From assembly GCA_050743075.1 (NCBI GenBank), contig JBOGDS010000051.1, forward strand, positions 1 through 25,799: a stretch of DNA of 25,799 nt, in the 5' to 3' direction. Each line of letters opens with the position of its first letter. The stretch's first letter is position 1. The notes under the pieces are model-generated. The model saw only the letters and a list, made by a program, of their open reading frames with translations, did not search any database and was not told the DNA's origin. The DNA comes from JBOGDS01 sp050743075 (GTDB taxonomy: Bacteria > Actinomycetota > Actinomycetes > Jiangellales > Jiangellaceae). Shown piece by piece: positions 1-7,040 of this stretch. The position numbers and the translations under genes were made by a program.

Positions 1-9
1 GAAGGACGT

Positions 10-468
10 TCAGGCGGGCTCCGCGCTGTCCACCACGAAGGGAATCCCCTGCTGGCACGTCGACATCACGTTCGGCTCCACCCGGCCCGTGACCCGCACC
101 CGCTGCCCGGACGCGAGCAGGTCGCGCGGCCCGCCCAACAGGAGATGCCCGGACAGGAGCAGGCAGCCGCTCTCGACGCCCTCGGTGGGCACCCCGGTCA
201 GTGTCATGATCGTCCCAGACTTGCCGATGATCGTCGGCGTGCGGTCCGGGTCGGGCGACAAGCTGGGCGGGCTCGGCGGCACACTCGGACTGCCGGATCC
301 GCCAGTCGGATCGGTGGGGTCGTCCGGGACCGATGGTGTGGGGCTGCTGCTCATCGTCGTCCCTCCCGCGGTCTGTGTCGGCGACGTCGTGGCGCCGTCT
401 CCTGTGCTGCCGCATCCGCCGAGCAGCACGGTCGCCACCACGATCGCAGAACTGCGTACCGACGTCAT
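10..468 (-). CDS. Putative lipoprotein with Ser/Pro/Thr-rich linker
   Basis: A 152-residue protein that begins with a short lipoprotein signal: Arg5, a hydrophobic run, then a lipobox LLGGC with Cys19 as the likely lipidated residue. Residues of about 20-75 form a Ser/Pro/Thr/Gly-rich low-complexity linker typical of actinobacterial surface lipoproteins. The C-terminal 70 residues form a small, probably beta-rich domain with two cysteines (in ESGC and in STCQQG) that could form a disulfide outside the membrane. The frame is open further upstream, but the start at 468 is chosen because it puts the signal peptide at the N-terminus. The gene is divergent from the VOC gene. The exact function is not recognised; the domain resembles small OB-like lipoprotein domains, and this is only inference. 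Confidence 0.72.
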   Translation of the reverse strand: MTSVRSSAIVVATVLLGGCGSTGDGATTSPTQTAGGTTMSSSPTPSVPDDPTDPTGGSGSPSVPPSPPSLSPDPDRTPTIIGKSGTIMTLTGVPTEGVESGCLLLSGHLLLGGPRDLLASGQRVRVTGRVEPNVMSTCQQGIPFVVDSAEPA

Positions 469-609
469 GTGGATGCGACGCGCGGCGGCGTGGCCGGGTT
501 CCCGCCGGCCAGCCACCGCGGAAATACCGCAGCCCTCGACGCCGGTTGTGCGCTCGACGGTGGAATGGCACTGTCGGAACGAGTCACTCAGAAGCGAGGA
601 CAGCGACCG

Positions 610-1143
610 ATGGGCATCTGCAGGTTGAACCACGCCGTTCTCTACGTCCGCGACCTGGAGCGCAGCGTCGCGTTCTATTCCGATGTGCTCGGCTTCCGGC
701 GCATCGACATGACACCGGACGGGTTCTCCGGCGCCGCGTTCCTGCAGGCACCCGGTTCGACCAACGACCACGACCTGGGACTCTTCCAGATCGGGTCGGC
801 GGCCGAGCCGTCTGCGGCAGGCCGTTCGACGGTCGGGCTCTACCACCTCGCCTGGGAGGTGGAGACGCTCGCAGACTTGCGCGACCTGTCGGCACGGCTC
901 TCCGAGCGCCGCGCGTTGGCGGGTGCCACGGACCACGGAACCACCAAGAGCCTCTACGCCCGCGACCCCGACGGGCTGGAGTTCGAGGTCGCCTGGATCG
1001 TGCCTCTCGACCGGCTCGACGACGCTGCCCGCGAGGCGCGCAAGAGCCTGCGGCCCCTGGACCTCGAGCGTGAGATCGCCCGCTACGGCGCCGACACCCG
1101 CGGTGGCGTCGGGATCTCCGTTCCTGCTGGCTCTGCGACGTGA
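610..1143 (+). CDS. VOC-family protein (glyoxalase/extradiol dioxygenase fold)
   Basis: A 177-residue vicinal-oxygen-chelate protein. The N-terminal module begins NHAVLYVRDLERSVAFYSDVLGF, the classic beta-alpha-beta start of the fold, and the C-terminal module ends with DPDGLEFEV. The probable metal ligands are visible: His8, His79 (YHLAWEV) and Glu126, the usual two-His/one-Glu set. The family includes catechol 2,3-dioxygenase-like enzymes (CatE), glyoxalase I and antibiotic-binding proteins, so the substrate cannot be named. A GCGAGGA ribosome-binding sequence ends 9 bases before the ATG at 610. The stop overlaps the GTG start of the following methyltransferase (GTGA), so the two are probably translationally coupled. 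Confidence 0.85.
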   Translation: MGICRLNHAVLYVRDLERSVAFYSDVLGFRRIDMTPDGFSGAAFLQAPGSTNDHDLGLFQIGSAAEPSAAGRSTVGLYHLAWEVETLADLRDLSARLSERRALAGATDHGTTKSLYARDPDGLEFEVAWIVPLDRLDDAAREARKSLRPLDLEREIARYGADTRGGVGISVPAGSAT

Positions 1144-2012
1144 GCGAGCAACCCGACCTCGACTGGGCCGAGCACGCCGACCATCTGACGCAGTCCGCGC
1201 GCACCGACGCGGGCTGGTACCGGGCCGTCGCGGCCGATCTGATAAGGCCCGGTGACCGGCTCCTCGTCGACGTCGGCTGCGGCGGCGCGGGCATGGCCGC
1301 TGCCCTCGCCGGCGCCGCGCCGACGGCCCAGGTCGTCGCCGTCGACGGCGAAGCGGCGGTGCTCGCCGGCGCCCGCCAGCACCTCGAGGACGCCGGCGTC
1401 GGCGACCGGGTCCGCCTGGTGCAGGCCGATCTGGCCGCTGACCAGGCTGAGCTGGCCGGCGTCATCGGTGGCCCGGCCGACCTGGTGTGGGCATCGGCTG
1501 TCGTGCACCACGCGCCGGATCAACAAGCGGTCGTCGATGCTCTCGCGTCCCTGCTCGGGCCGAGCGGCCGGCTCGCCCTCGCCGAGGGCGGCTTGACCCC
1601 CCGCTACCTGCCGTGGGATCTCGGAGTCGGCGAGCCCGGGCTCGAGCTCCGCCTCGCGGCCGCACAGGACCGCTGGTTCGCCGCGATGCGGACGGGACTC
1701 CCCGCAACCGTGCGCATGCCGTACGGCTGGGGTCGGGTGCTGGCGAATGCCGGGCTCGCCGACCTCGGCACCCGCACGATCTTGCTAGAGCGGCCCGCGC
1801 CACTCGACCCCGGCGACCGGCACCTGGTCGCGTCGAAGCTCGCCCATCGCCTCGACTGGCTGCATGAAACCGACTACGTCTCAGCAGGCGATCTCCGGGC
1901 CTGGGACCTGCTGCTCGATTCCGACGGACCGCATTGGGTCGGCAACCGCGACGACGTGTTCATGCTCGACGCACGCAGCGTGCACGTCGGCACGAGACCC
2001 ACCCATGAGTGA
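1140..2012 (+). CDS. Class I SAM-dependent methyltransferase
   Basis: A 290-residue protein with the class I methyltransferase fold. Motif I is LLVDVGCGGAG at about residues 41-51 (SAM-binding glycine loop), followed by an acidic residue at the end of strand 2 (VVAVDGE) and a motif IV-like segment (DLVWASAVVHHAP) typical of UbiE/Methyltransf_25 small-molecule methyltransferases. It starts with GTG at 1140, overlapping the stop of the VOC gene by 4 bases. The two genes may act on the same compound, but no substrate can be read from the sequence. The C-terminal 120 residues are less conserved and probably form the substrate cap. Transcription probably ends at the hairpin at 2033-2082. Confidence 0.88.
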   Translation: MSEQPDLDWAEHADHLTQSARTDAGWYRAVAADLIRPGDRLLVDVGCGGAGMAAALAGAAPTAQVVAVDGEAAVLAGARQHLEDAGVGDRVRLVQADLAADQAELAGVIGGPADLVWASAVVHHAPDQQAVVDALASLLGPSGRLALAEGGLTPRYLPWDLGVGEPGLELRLAAAQDRWFAAMRTGLPATVRMPYGWGRVLANAGLADLGTRTILLERPAPLDPGDRHLVASKLAHRLDWLHETDYVSAGDLRAWDLLLDSDGPHWVGNRDDVFMLDARSVHVGTRPTHE

Positions 2013-2032
2013 CCTGGAAGGCGTCGGCCGAC

Positions 2033-2082
2033 TGGAGGGTTTTCCGCCTCTCAACCGGTGTCGAGGGGCGGAAAACCCTCCA
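2033..2082. terminator. Strong bidirectional terminator hairpin
   Basis: A perfect 15-bp inverted repeat, GGAGGGTTTTCCGCC (2034-2048) against GGCGGAAAACCCTCC (2067-2081), extended by one outer T-A pair and by four inner pairs (one of them a T-G wobble) that close a 10-base loop. It lies between two convergent genes (methyltransferase and pspA). There is no long T-tract, as is common in actinobacteria. The arms carry AAAA/TTTT inside, so the element could also be a dispersed palindromic repeat. Confidence 0.8.
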
Positions 2083-2099
2083 CTCGGGCTAGACGGACC

Positions 2100-2945
2100 T
2101 CAGTAGCCGGAGTGACCGCCCTGGTCGGAGGAACTCGATCCGCCCCCGTAGTCTCCCGAGCCGCCACCGGAGCCGCCGCCCGCGCCGAGGGCAGGGGCTG
2201 CGGGTGTGGGGCCGACCGCCGCCGAGCCGCCACCTGAGCCGGCCTTGAGCGCTGCCAGCCGGGCCTCGATCTCGGTCTGCTCGCCGAGGTCCTCGAGGCT
2301 CTCGAACTGCGAGTCCAGCGACGACGCGGCCAGCTCGGCCGAACCGCGGACCTTGGCCTCCTCGCGGCGGATCTTGTCCTCGAACCTGCTGACCTCGCTG
2401 GTCGGGTCGAGGATGTCGATGCTCTTGACCGCGTCCTGCACCTGCGTCTGGGCCTGGGCGGTCTTGGCGCGCGCGATGAGCTCGTCGCGCTTGCCGCTGA
2501 GCTCGTTCAGCTTGTCCTTCATCTGGGCGAGGCCGGACTTCAGCTTCTCGACGACGTCCTGTTGCGCCCGCAGGTTCGGCTCCGACGCCTTCACCTCGGC
2601 CTCGGCCGACATCTGCTTGCCGATCGCGATCTTGGCCAGGCTGTCGAACTTCTCGGCGTCAGCCGCGCTGCCCGCGCTGCGGAACTCGTCAGCCTTCTGG
2701 CTGGCCGCCACGGCCTTGCCACCCCATTCGACGGCCGCCTGCTGGTCCTCCGCGTAGTCGTCCTCCATCATCCGGACGTTGCCGATGGTCTGGGCGATTG
2801 CCTGCTCGGCCTCCGCGATGTTGTTGGTGTAGTCGCGGACCATCTGGTCGAGCATCAACTGTGGGTCCTCGGCCTGGTCGAGCAGCGAGTTGATGTTGGC
2901 CTTCGCCAGCTGCGCGACGCGTCCGAAGATGGACTGCTTGCTCAT
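2100..2945 (-). CDS. pspA: PspA/IM30 family envelope-stress protein with Gly-rich tail
   Basis: A 281-residue PspA/IM30 (ESCRT-III-like) protein. The start MSKQSIFGRVAQLAKANINSLLDQAEDP matches the family's amphipathic N-terminal helix and first coiled-coil helix, with the hallmark AEDPQLMLDQMVRDY. Residues of about 25-232 are continuous helical coiled coil. PspA proteins bind the inner face of stressed membranes and polymerise to limit proton leakage. Residues of about 236-281 are an added Gly/Ser/Pro-rich tail that is not part of the core family. A GGGGTAGGAAC sequence precedes the ATG at 2945. It lies 61 bases downstream of the TPM-domain gene on the same strand, so the two probably form an operon. 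No PspB or PspC homologue is seen here. Confidence 0.92.
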   Translation of the reverse strand: MSKQSIFGRVAQLAKANINSLLDQAEDPQLMLDQMVRDYTNNIAEAEQAIAQTIGNVRMMEDDYAEDQQAAVEWGGKAVAASQKADEFRSAGSAADAEKFDSLAKIAIGKQMSAEAEVKASEPNLRAQQDVVEKLKSGLAQMKDKLNELSGKRDELIARAKTAQAQTQVQDAVKSIDILDPTSEVSRFEDKIRREEAKVRGSAELAASSLDSQFESLEDLGEQTEIEARLAALKAGSGGGSAAVGPTPAAPALGAGGGSGGGSGDYGGGSSSSDQGGHSGY

Positions 2946-3006
2946 GTTCCTACCCCTTTCGGACCTCGTTGCCTGGTCGTGCGCTCCATGTCGAACGCGG
3001 TCGGTG

Positions 3007-5079
3007 CTAGAACCTGCCGCCTCCGCCACGGCGGCCGCGCGTGCCGCGACCGCCGAAACTGCCAGGACTGCGGCCTCCGCCGCCGCCCCTGCCTCCACCG
3101 CCGAATCCGCCGCCGAAGCCTCCCCCTCCACGGCTGCCGCCGCCACGGCCGCCGCCGAAGATGCTGTCGATCAGGATGCCGCCGAGGATGGCACCGCCGA
3201 GGCCGCCTCCTCCACCGCCGCCGCTTGCGCCGAATCCGCCCAGGCCGCCGCCCGTCGTGCTGCCCCCGCCACCGGAGAACGCGCCGACGTCGGCTCGGGC
3301 GAGCTGCCCGGCCTGCTCGGCCATGGCGTCCGCCTGCTGAGCACGGGCCAGCGCAGCCACCGGATCTGTCGGGCCGAGCGACATGGCCTGGTCGTAGTGG
3401 CGCTGGGCCTCCGCCAGCCGGGTGCGGGCTTCCCCGCCAACGCCGCCGCGGCGAGTCGTGATGAAGTCCTGCGTCGCGGAGATCTCGCTGCGAGCTGCGA
3501 GCAGCGCCTGCTCCAGCGACGCCCGCGCTCGCTGCGCCTGCTGTTGCTGGTCGCGGACACCCTCGAGGGCCTGGTCGAGGCGCCCGCCGGCCTCCTCGAG
3601 GCGACGTACCGCCCCGATGGGGTCGTGCCGGCCACCGGCCAGTTCCTGCTGGACCGTGACCAGCGCCGCCTCAGCCGCTGCGACCTGGCTGGACAGGTCG
3701 CCGCCGTCGCCACGGGACATCACGGCCTTGGCCTCGGCGAGGTCCTGGGCGGTCTCCGCGATCCGCGCCTGCACGCTGGACGAGGCCTCGTCCAGGTCGG
3801 CGGCCAGCCGGTCCACCGCGTCGAGCAGGTCAACCGCTTGCGCGGCTGCTTCCTGAGCCGCCTGCACAGCGACGGCGGCCCTCGCCGTCTCGCCGGTCTC
3901 GATGTCCTGGCGGGCGCCGGCCACGGCCGTCCGAGTGAATTCCAGCCGCTCGCCCGCCTGCTCTGGGTTGGTCGCGACCGCGGCCAGAGCGTTGTCGGCA
4001 TACCGTGTGCCCAACGCCTGCAGGGTGCCGCTGACCTGCGTCAGCCGGGCCTCGGCCTCGGTTGCCTGCTGCTCGACCTTGCCGATCACCTCGGGCGCGT
4101 TCTTCTCCAGGTCGCGGAGCCGGTCGAACGCCTCGGCCTCCGCGTCGAGCCGGTCGTTGGCCTGTGCGCATCGGCTGACGATCTCGGCAAGCATCGACCG
4201 CTTCGTCGCGTCGTCCTCCGGCTGTGCGTCGTCGAGCTGTTGGCGGATCTTGAACGACGCGCTGAGCTGGGCCTTGGCTTCCTCGACGGCGACCGCGAAC
4301 GGCGCGGCTGCCTCCTCGCCGAACTGAGCGGTGGCGAACCCGACATCCTGTTCGCTGGTCTTGATCGCGTCGTCGGTCTCGACGAGCAGGCGGCTCGCCC
4401 GCTTGTCCAGCTCGTCCAGCGGAAGCTGCGCCGGGTCAGCCCCTGGCCCGGCGGGCGCTCCGGCCCGACGGCGGCGCACCCGGGTGTAGGCGTAGGCACC
4501 GACGGCACCGACTCCGCCAACAGCCACCACCGGGACGAGCCAGCCGAGCCCGCCGCCCGCGCTCGGGTTCTCCTCGCCTGGAATGATCTCCGGCGTCTGG
4601 ACCTGCCGGCCGTCGAGGACCGCGCCGTACCCCTCGGCCGCTCCGATCGCGGCGCCGGCCCAGTCGTTCTCCCGCAGCGGCGGCTCGATGGCGACCGTGG
4701 CGACCTCGGCGAGCTGGGCATCCGTCAGCGGATAATCCTCGTCCACCGAATAGGCGTACTGGCGGGCTTGGGTCGCGACGGCCAGCAACGCGTCGTTGAG
4801 TCCCAGACCGTTGCGGGATGCGGTCTCGTCGGCCCACTCCTGACTCTGCATGCCGGAGAAGCTCTCGACGTAGACGACGAAGAGCTGGAGCTGGTGGTCG
4901 GAGTCGAGCTGGGCGAGGGCGTCATCGACCTCGTCGCGACGGTCACCCAACGCGTCGACCCGGTCGGTGATCTGACCTGCGCCGAGGTCGACCGGGTCCT
5001 CGGCGTGTGCGACACCGGGAATGACGAGCCACCAGACGCCGACAGCCGCGGCCGCTCCGCGTACGAGACCCGCCCGCAT
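3007..5079 (-). CDS. TPM-domain membrane coiled-coil protein with RGG/GGF tail
   Basis: A 690-residue protein. Residues 1-26 are a signal peptide (cut after AHA). Residues of about 30-165 are a TPM (TLP18.3/Psb32/MOLO-1) domain, an extracytoplasmic module. Residues 177-199 are a transmembrane helix (LGWLVPVVAVGGVGAVGAYAY) followed by RVRRRR, which fixes the C-terminal part in the cytoplasm. Residues of about 220-590 are long Ala/Glu/Gln-rich coiled coil, and residues 601-690 are almost pure glycine with Arg and Phe (RGG, GGF repeats). The start at 5079 is chosen for its GGGGAGGG ribosome-binding site and because it places the signal peptide correctly. It is the first gene of a pair with pspA. 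TPM proteins accompany PspA in several actinobacteria, so an outside-to-inside link to PspA is plausible; biochemical activity is unknown. Confidence 0.85.
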   Translation of the reverse strand: MRAGLVRGAAAAVGVWWLVIPGVAHAEDPVDLGAGQITDRVDALGDRRDEVDDALAQLDSDHQLQLFVVYVESFSGMQSQEWADETASRNGLGLNDALLAVATQARQYAYSVDEDYPLTDAQLAEVATVAIEPPLRENDWAGAAIGAAEGYGAVLDGRQVQTPEIIPGEENPSAGGGLGWLVPVVAVGGVGAVGAYAYTRVRRRRAGAPAGPGADPAQLPLDELDKRASRLLVETDDAIKTSEQDVGFATAQFGEEAAAPFAVAVEEAKAQLSASFKIRQQLDDAQPEDDATKRSMLAEIVSRCAQANDRLDAEAEAFDRLRDLEKNAPEVIGKVEQQATEAEARLTQVSGTLQALGTRYADNALAAVATNPEQAGERLEFTRTAVAGARQDIETGETARAAVAVQAAQEAAAQAVDLLDAVDRLAADLDEASSSVQARIAETAQDLAEAKAVMSRGDGGDLSSQVAAAEAALVTVQQELAGGRHDPIGAVRRLEEAGGRLDQALEGVRDQQQQAQRARASLEQALLAARSEISATQDFITTRRGGVGGEARTRLAEAQRHYDQAMSLGPTDPVAALARAQQADAMAEQAGQLARADVGAFSGGGGSTTGGGLGGFGASGGGGGGGLGGAILGGILIDSIFGGGRGGGSRGGGGFGGGFGGGGRGGGGGRSPGSFGGRGTRGRRGGGGRF

Positions 5080-5208
5080 GCCACGCCCTCCCCCGACCGA
5101 AAGGTGGATCTTCCGGCGAGCGTAGATCCGCGGAGTGAACTCGGCCACCCGAACGGGCGAACAACCGGCTTGTGCGCACCCTGCTGGCGGAGCCGGACGC
5201 TCGCGCCG

Positions 5209-5295
5209 ATGGCTGACTACGTGGACGTGAAGGTCTGCGCGGTCGACGACACCTGGTCGGGCCTCAAGCTCGTCATCCGGAAGGAGAACCGATGA
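5209..5295 (+). CDS. Possible 28-residue protein coupled to the next gene
   Basis: A short open frame starting MADYVDVKVCAVDD and ending KLVIRKENR, whose TGA overlaps the ATG of the oxidoreductase gene as ATGA. The overlap is typical of translational coupling. A weak -10-like GACGCT (5196-5201) lies exactly 7 bases before the ATG, which would give a leaderless transcript. I recognise no family. It could be a genuine small protein, a coupling leader that sets translation of the oxidoreductase, or chance. Confidence 0.4.
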   Translation: MADYVDVKVCAVDDTWSGLKLVIRKENR

Positions 5296-6881
5296 CGAAC
5301 GACGTCATCCCGAAGCGGGCCGATGCCGTGGTGGTCGGCGGCGGCCACAACGGGCTGGTGGCCGCGTCCGTCCTGGCGCAGGCCGGCCTCGACGTCCTCC
5401 TGCTCGAACGCGCCGCCACCCTCGGCGGCGCCACCCGCACCGAGAACTGCTTCCCGGCGGTGCCGGGACTGCGGCAGTCGACCGGGGCGTACCTGCTCGG
5501 CCCGATGCCTCCCGAGATCCTCGCTCTCGCCGGCGGCCGGATCCGGCCGCTGCGCAGGGATCCCCATTACGTCCTGCCGACGCAGGGCGGTGCCGGGTCG
5601 CCGTACTTGTCGTTCGGCCGCGACCGCGCAGCCACCCGCGCCCAGATGGAGCGGACGTTCTCGGCTGACGACGTGGGCGCCGACGATGCGCTGCAAGCCG
5701 AGCTGGCCGCCCTGCGCGAGGATCTCGCGCCGGCCTGGCTCGCCGAGCCGCTCCCGATCGACGACACCGCTGAGCGCTATATCCGCCCAGCCCTGCGCGA
5801 TGTCTTCGTCGACCTGGTACGGGGCACGGTGGTGGACTACCTGTCCCGGTTCGGGTTCGAGTCGGAGCTGCTGGTGGCCATGTACACGGTCACCGACGGC
5901 TTGTCCGGGCTGACCGCCGGCCCGGACACGCCCGGCACGGGACACAACTTCCTGGTCCACAACATGTGCCGCCTGCCCGGCGCCGACGGCACCTGGATGG
6001 TCCCCGAGGGCGGCATGGGCGCGGTGTCGGGCGCCTTCGCCGACGTCGCGGCTATGGCCGGCGCCGTCCTGGTCAGCGGTGTCGAGGTCGCGACCTTGTC
6101 GGTCCACGGCGGCGCGGTCAGCGGCGTGGTCCTGGCCGACGGGCGCGAGATCTCGGCCCGCGCCGTTCTCGCGGCATGCGACCCGTGGCGGGCCGTGGCC
6201 GTCGCCGGCGACCATGCTCCGGCCGATCTGGTCGGCCGGCTGGAGGAGATCCGTCGGCCCGGCACCGCCCTCAAGGTCAACCTCGCCCTGCGCGATCTGC
6301 CCCGGTTGGCCTGCCTTCCGGACGGCGCTCCGTCACCGTGGGGCTCGACCGTCCACCTGATTCCCGACGCCACGGGTCGGCCGCTGGACGCCGTGCGGGC
6401 GATGTGGCGCGACGTCGAGGCCGGCCGCCTTCCGGACTTCCCCACCATGGAGTGGTACGTCCACACCACCGTCGATCCATCGCTGCAAGATGCACAGGGC
6501 CACCACTCCTCGGCGCTGTTCGTGCAGTCCGTGCCATTCCAGCCTGCCGGCACGACGTGGGCCGAGGCGCTTCCCTCGTACGTCGAGCACCTGCTCGCCG
6601 TCGCGGACCGATTCGCGCCAGGCACGTCCGACCTCGTCGCCGACACGTTCGCCTTGCCACCGCCGGAGATCGAGCGGCACTTCGGGATCACCGGCGGCCA
6701 CATCCACCACGTCGACAACGCGGTGGCCTTCGCCGACCGGATGCCGTACGGCACCGGACTGCCCGGCTTCTACGCTGGCGGCGCCGGCTGCCACCCTGCC
6801 GGCTCCGTGATCGGCGCCGCCGGCTGGAACAGCGCCCGCCGGATCCTGACCGACCTCGGGGTCGGGCAGACACCTCGATAG
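5292..6881 (+). CDS. FAD-dependent oxidoreductase, CrtI/PYROXD2-like
   Basis: A 529-residue flavoprotein. The N-terminus has the dinucleotide-binding fold VVVGGGHNGLVAASVLAQAG (from about residue 14), followed by the acidic ribose-binding residue in LLLERA and the GGATRTE motif of the phytoene-desaturase/amine-oxidase superfamily. The C-terminus has the second FAD motif GLPGFYAGGAGCHPAGSVIGA. Overall length and the HNGLVAA signature fit the PYROXD2-like branch (COG1233), which is broader than carotenoid synthesis; no other carotenoid genes are nearby, so a carotenoid role is not supported. The ATG overlaps the stop of the preceding 28-codon ORF. The substrate is unknown. Confidence 0.85.
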   Translation: MTNDVIPKRADAVVVGGGHNGLVAASVLAQAGLDVLLLERAATLGGATRTENCFPAVPGLRQSTGAYLLGPMPPEILALAGGRIRPLRRDPHYVLPTQGGAGSPYLSFGRDRAATRAQMERTFSADDVGADDALQAELAALREDLAPAWLAEPLPIDDTAERYIRPALRDVFVDLVRGTVVDYLSRFGFESELLVAMYTVTDGLSGLTAGPDTPGTGHNFLVHNMCRLPGADGTWMVPEGGMGAVSGAFADVAAMAGAVLVSGVEVATLSVHGGAVSGVVLADGREISARAVLAACDPWRAVAVAGDHAPADLVGRLEEIRRPGTALKVNLALRDLPRLACLPDGAPSPWGSTVHLIPDATGRPLDAVRAMWRDVEAGRLPDFPTMEWYVHTTVDPSLQDAQGHHSSALFVQSVPFQPAGTTWAEALPSYVEHLLAVADRFAPGTSDLVADTFALPPPEIERHFGITGGHIHHVDNAVAFADRMPYGTGLPGFYAGGAGCHPAGSVIGAAGWNSARRILTDLGVGQTPR

Positions 6882-6987
6882 CGAGATCGCCGCCATGACC
6901 CTGGCGCAGCGCTCTTCGCGGGCGCAGGCCGTGATCGTTGCGCGAGCGGCCACGCGGGCAGGTCTACGTCGCGCGGCTCACGGCGAC

Positions 6988-6993
6988 TAACCT
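6988..6993 (+). promoter_or_regulatory. Candidate -10 of the kgd promoter
   Basis: TAACCT fits the actinobacterial TANNNT -10. It would start a transcript near 7000 with a leader of about 40 bases that includes the AGAAGG ribosome-binding site of kgd. I see no convincing -35. The rest of the 6882-7040 gap shows nothing else I can support. Confidence 0.35.
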
Positions 6994-7040
6994 GTGGAGA
7001 GCAGCCGCGATCTGAACCCTGGAAGAAGGCGAACGCGCAA

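Noticed and set aside
3041..3340. Proline-rich plus-strand frame
   Set aside because: It is simply the reverse complement of the glycine-rich tail of the TPM protein.
2890..5208. Long open frame on the plus strand, opposite the TPM gene
   Set aside because: It is the complement of the real minus-strand gene, with a composition typical of GC-rich antisense frames, and it contains no domain. Only its last 28 codons (5209-5295) may be used.
5292..6881. Carotenoid biosynthesis assignment for the CrtI-like gene
   Set aside because: No crtB, crtE or other carotenoid genes are nearby and the sequence fits the broader PYROXD2-like branch.
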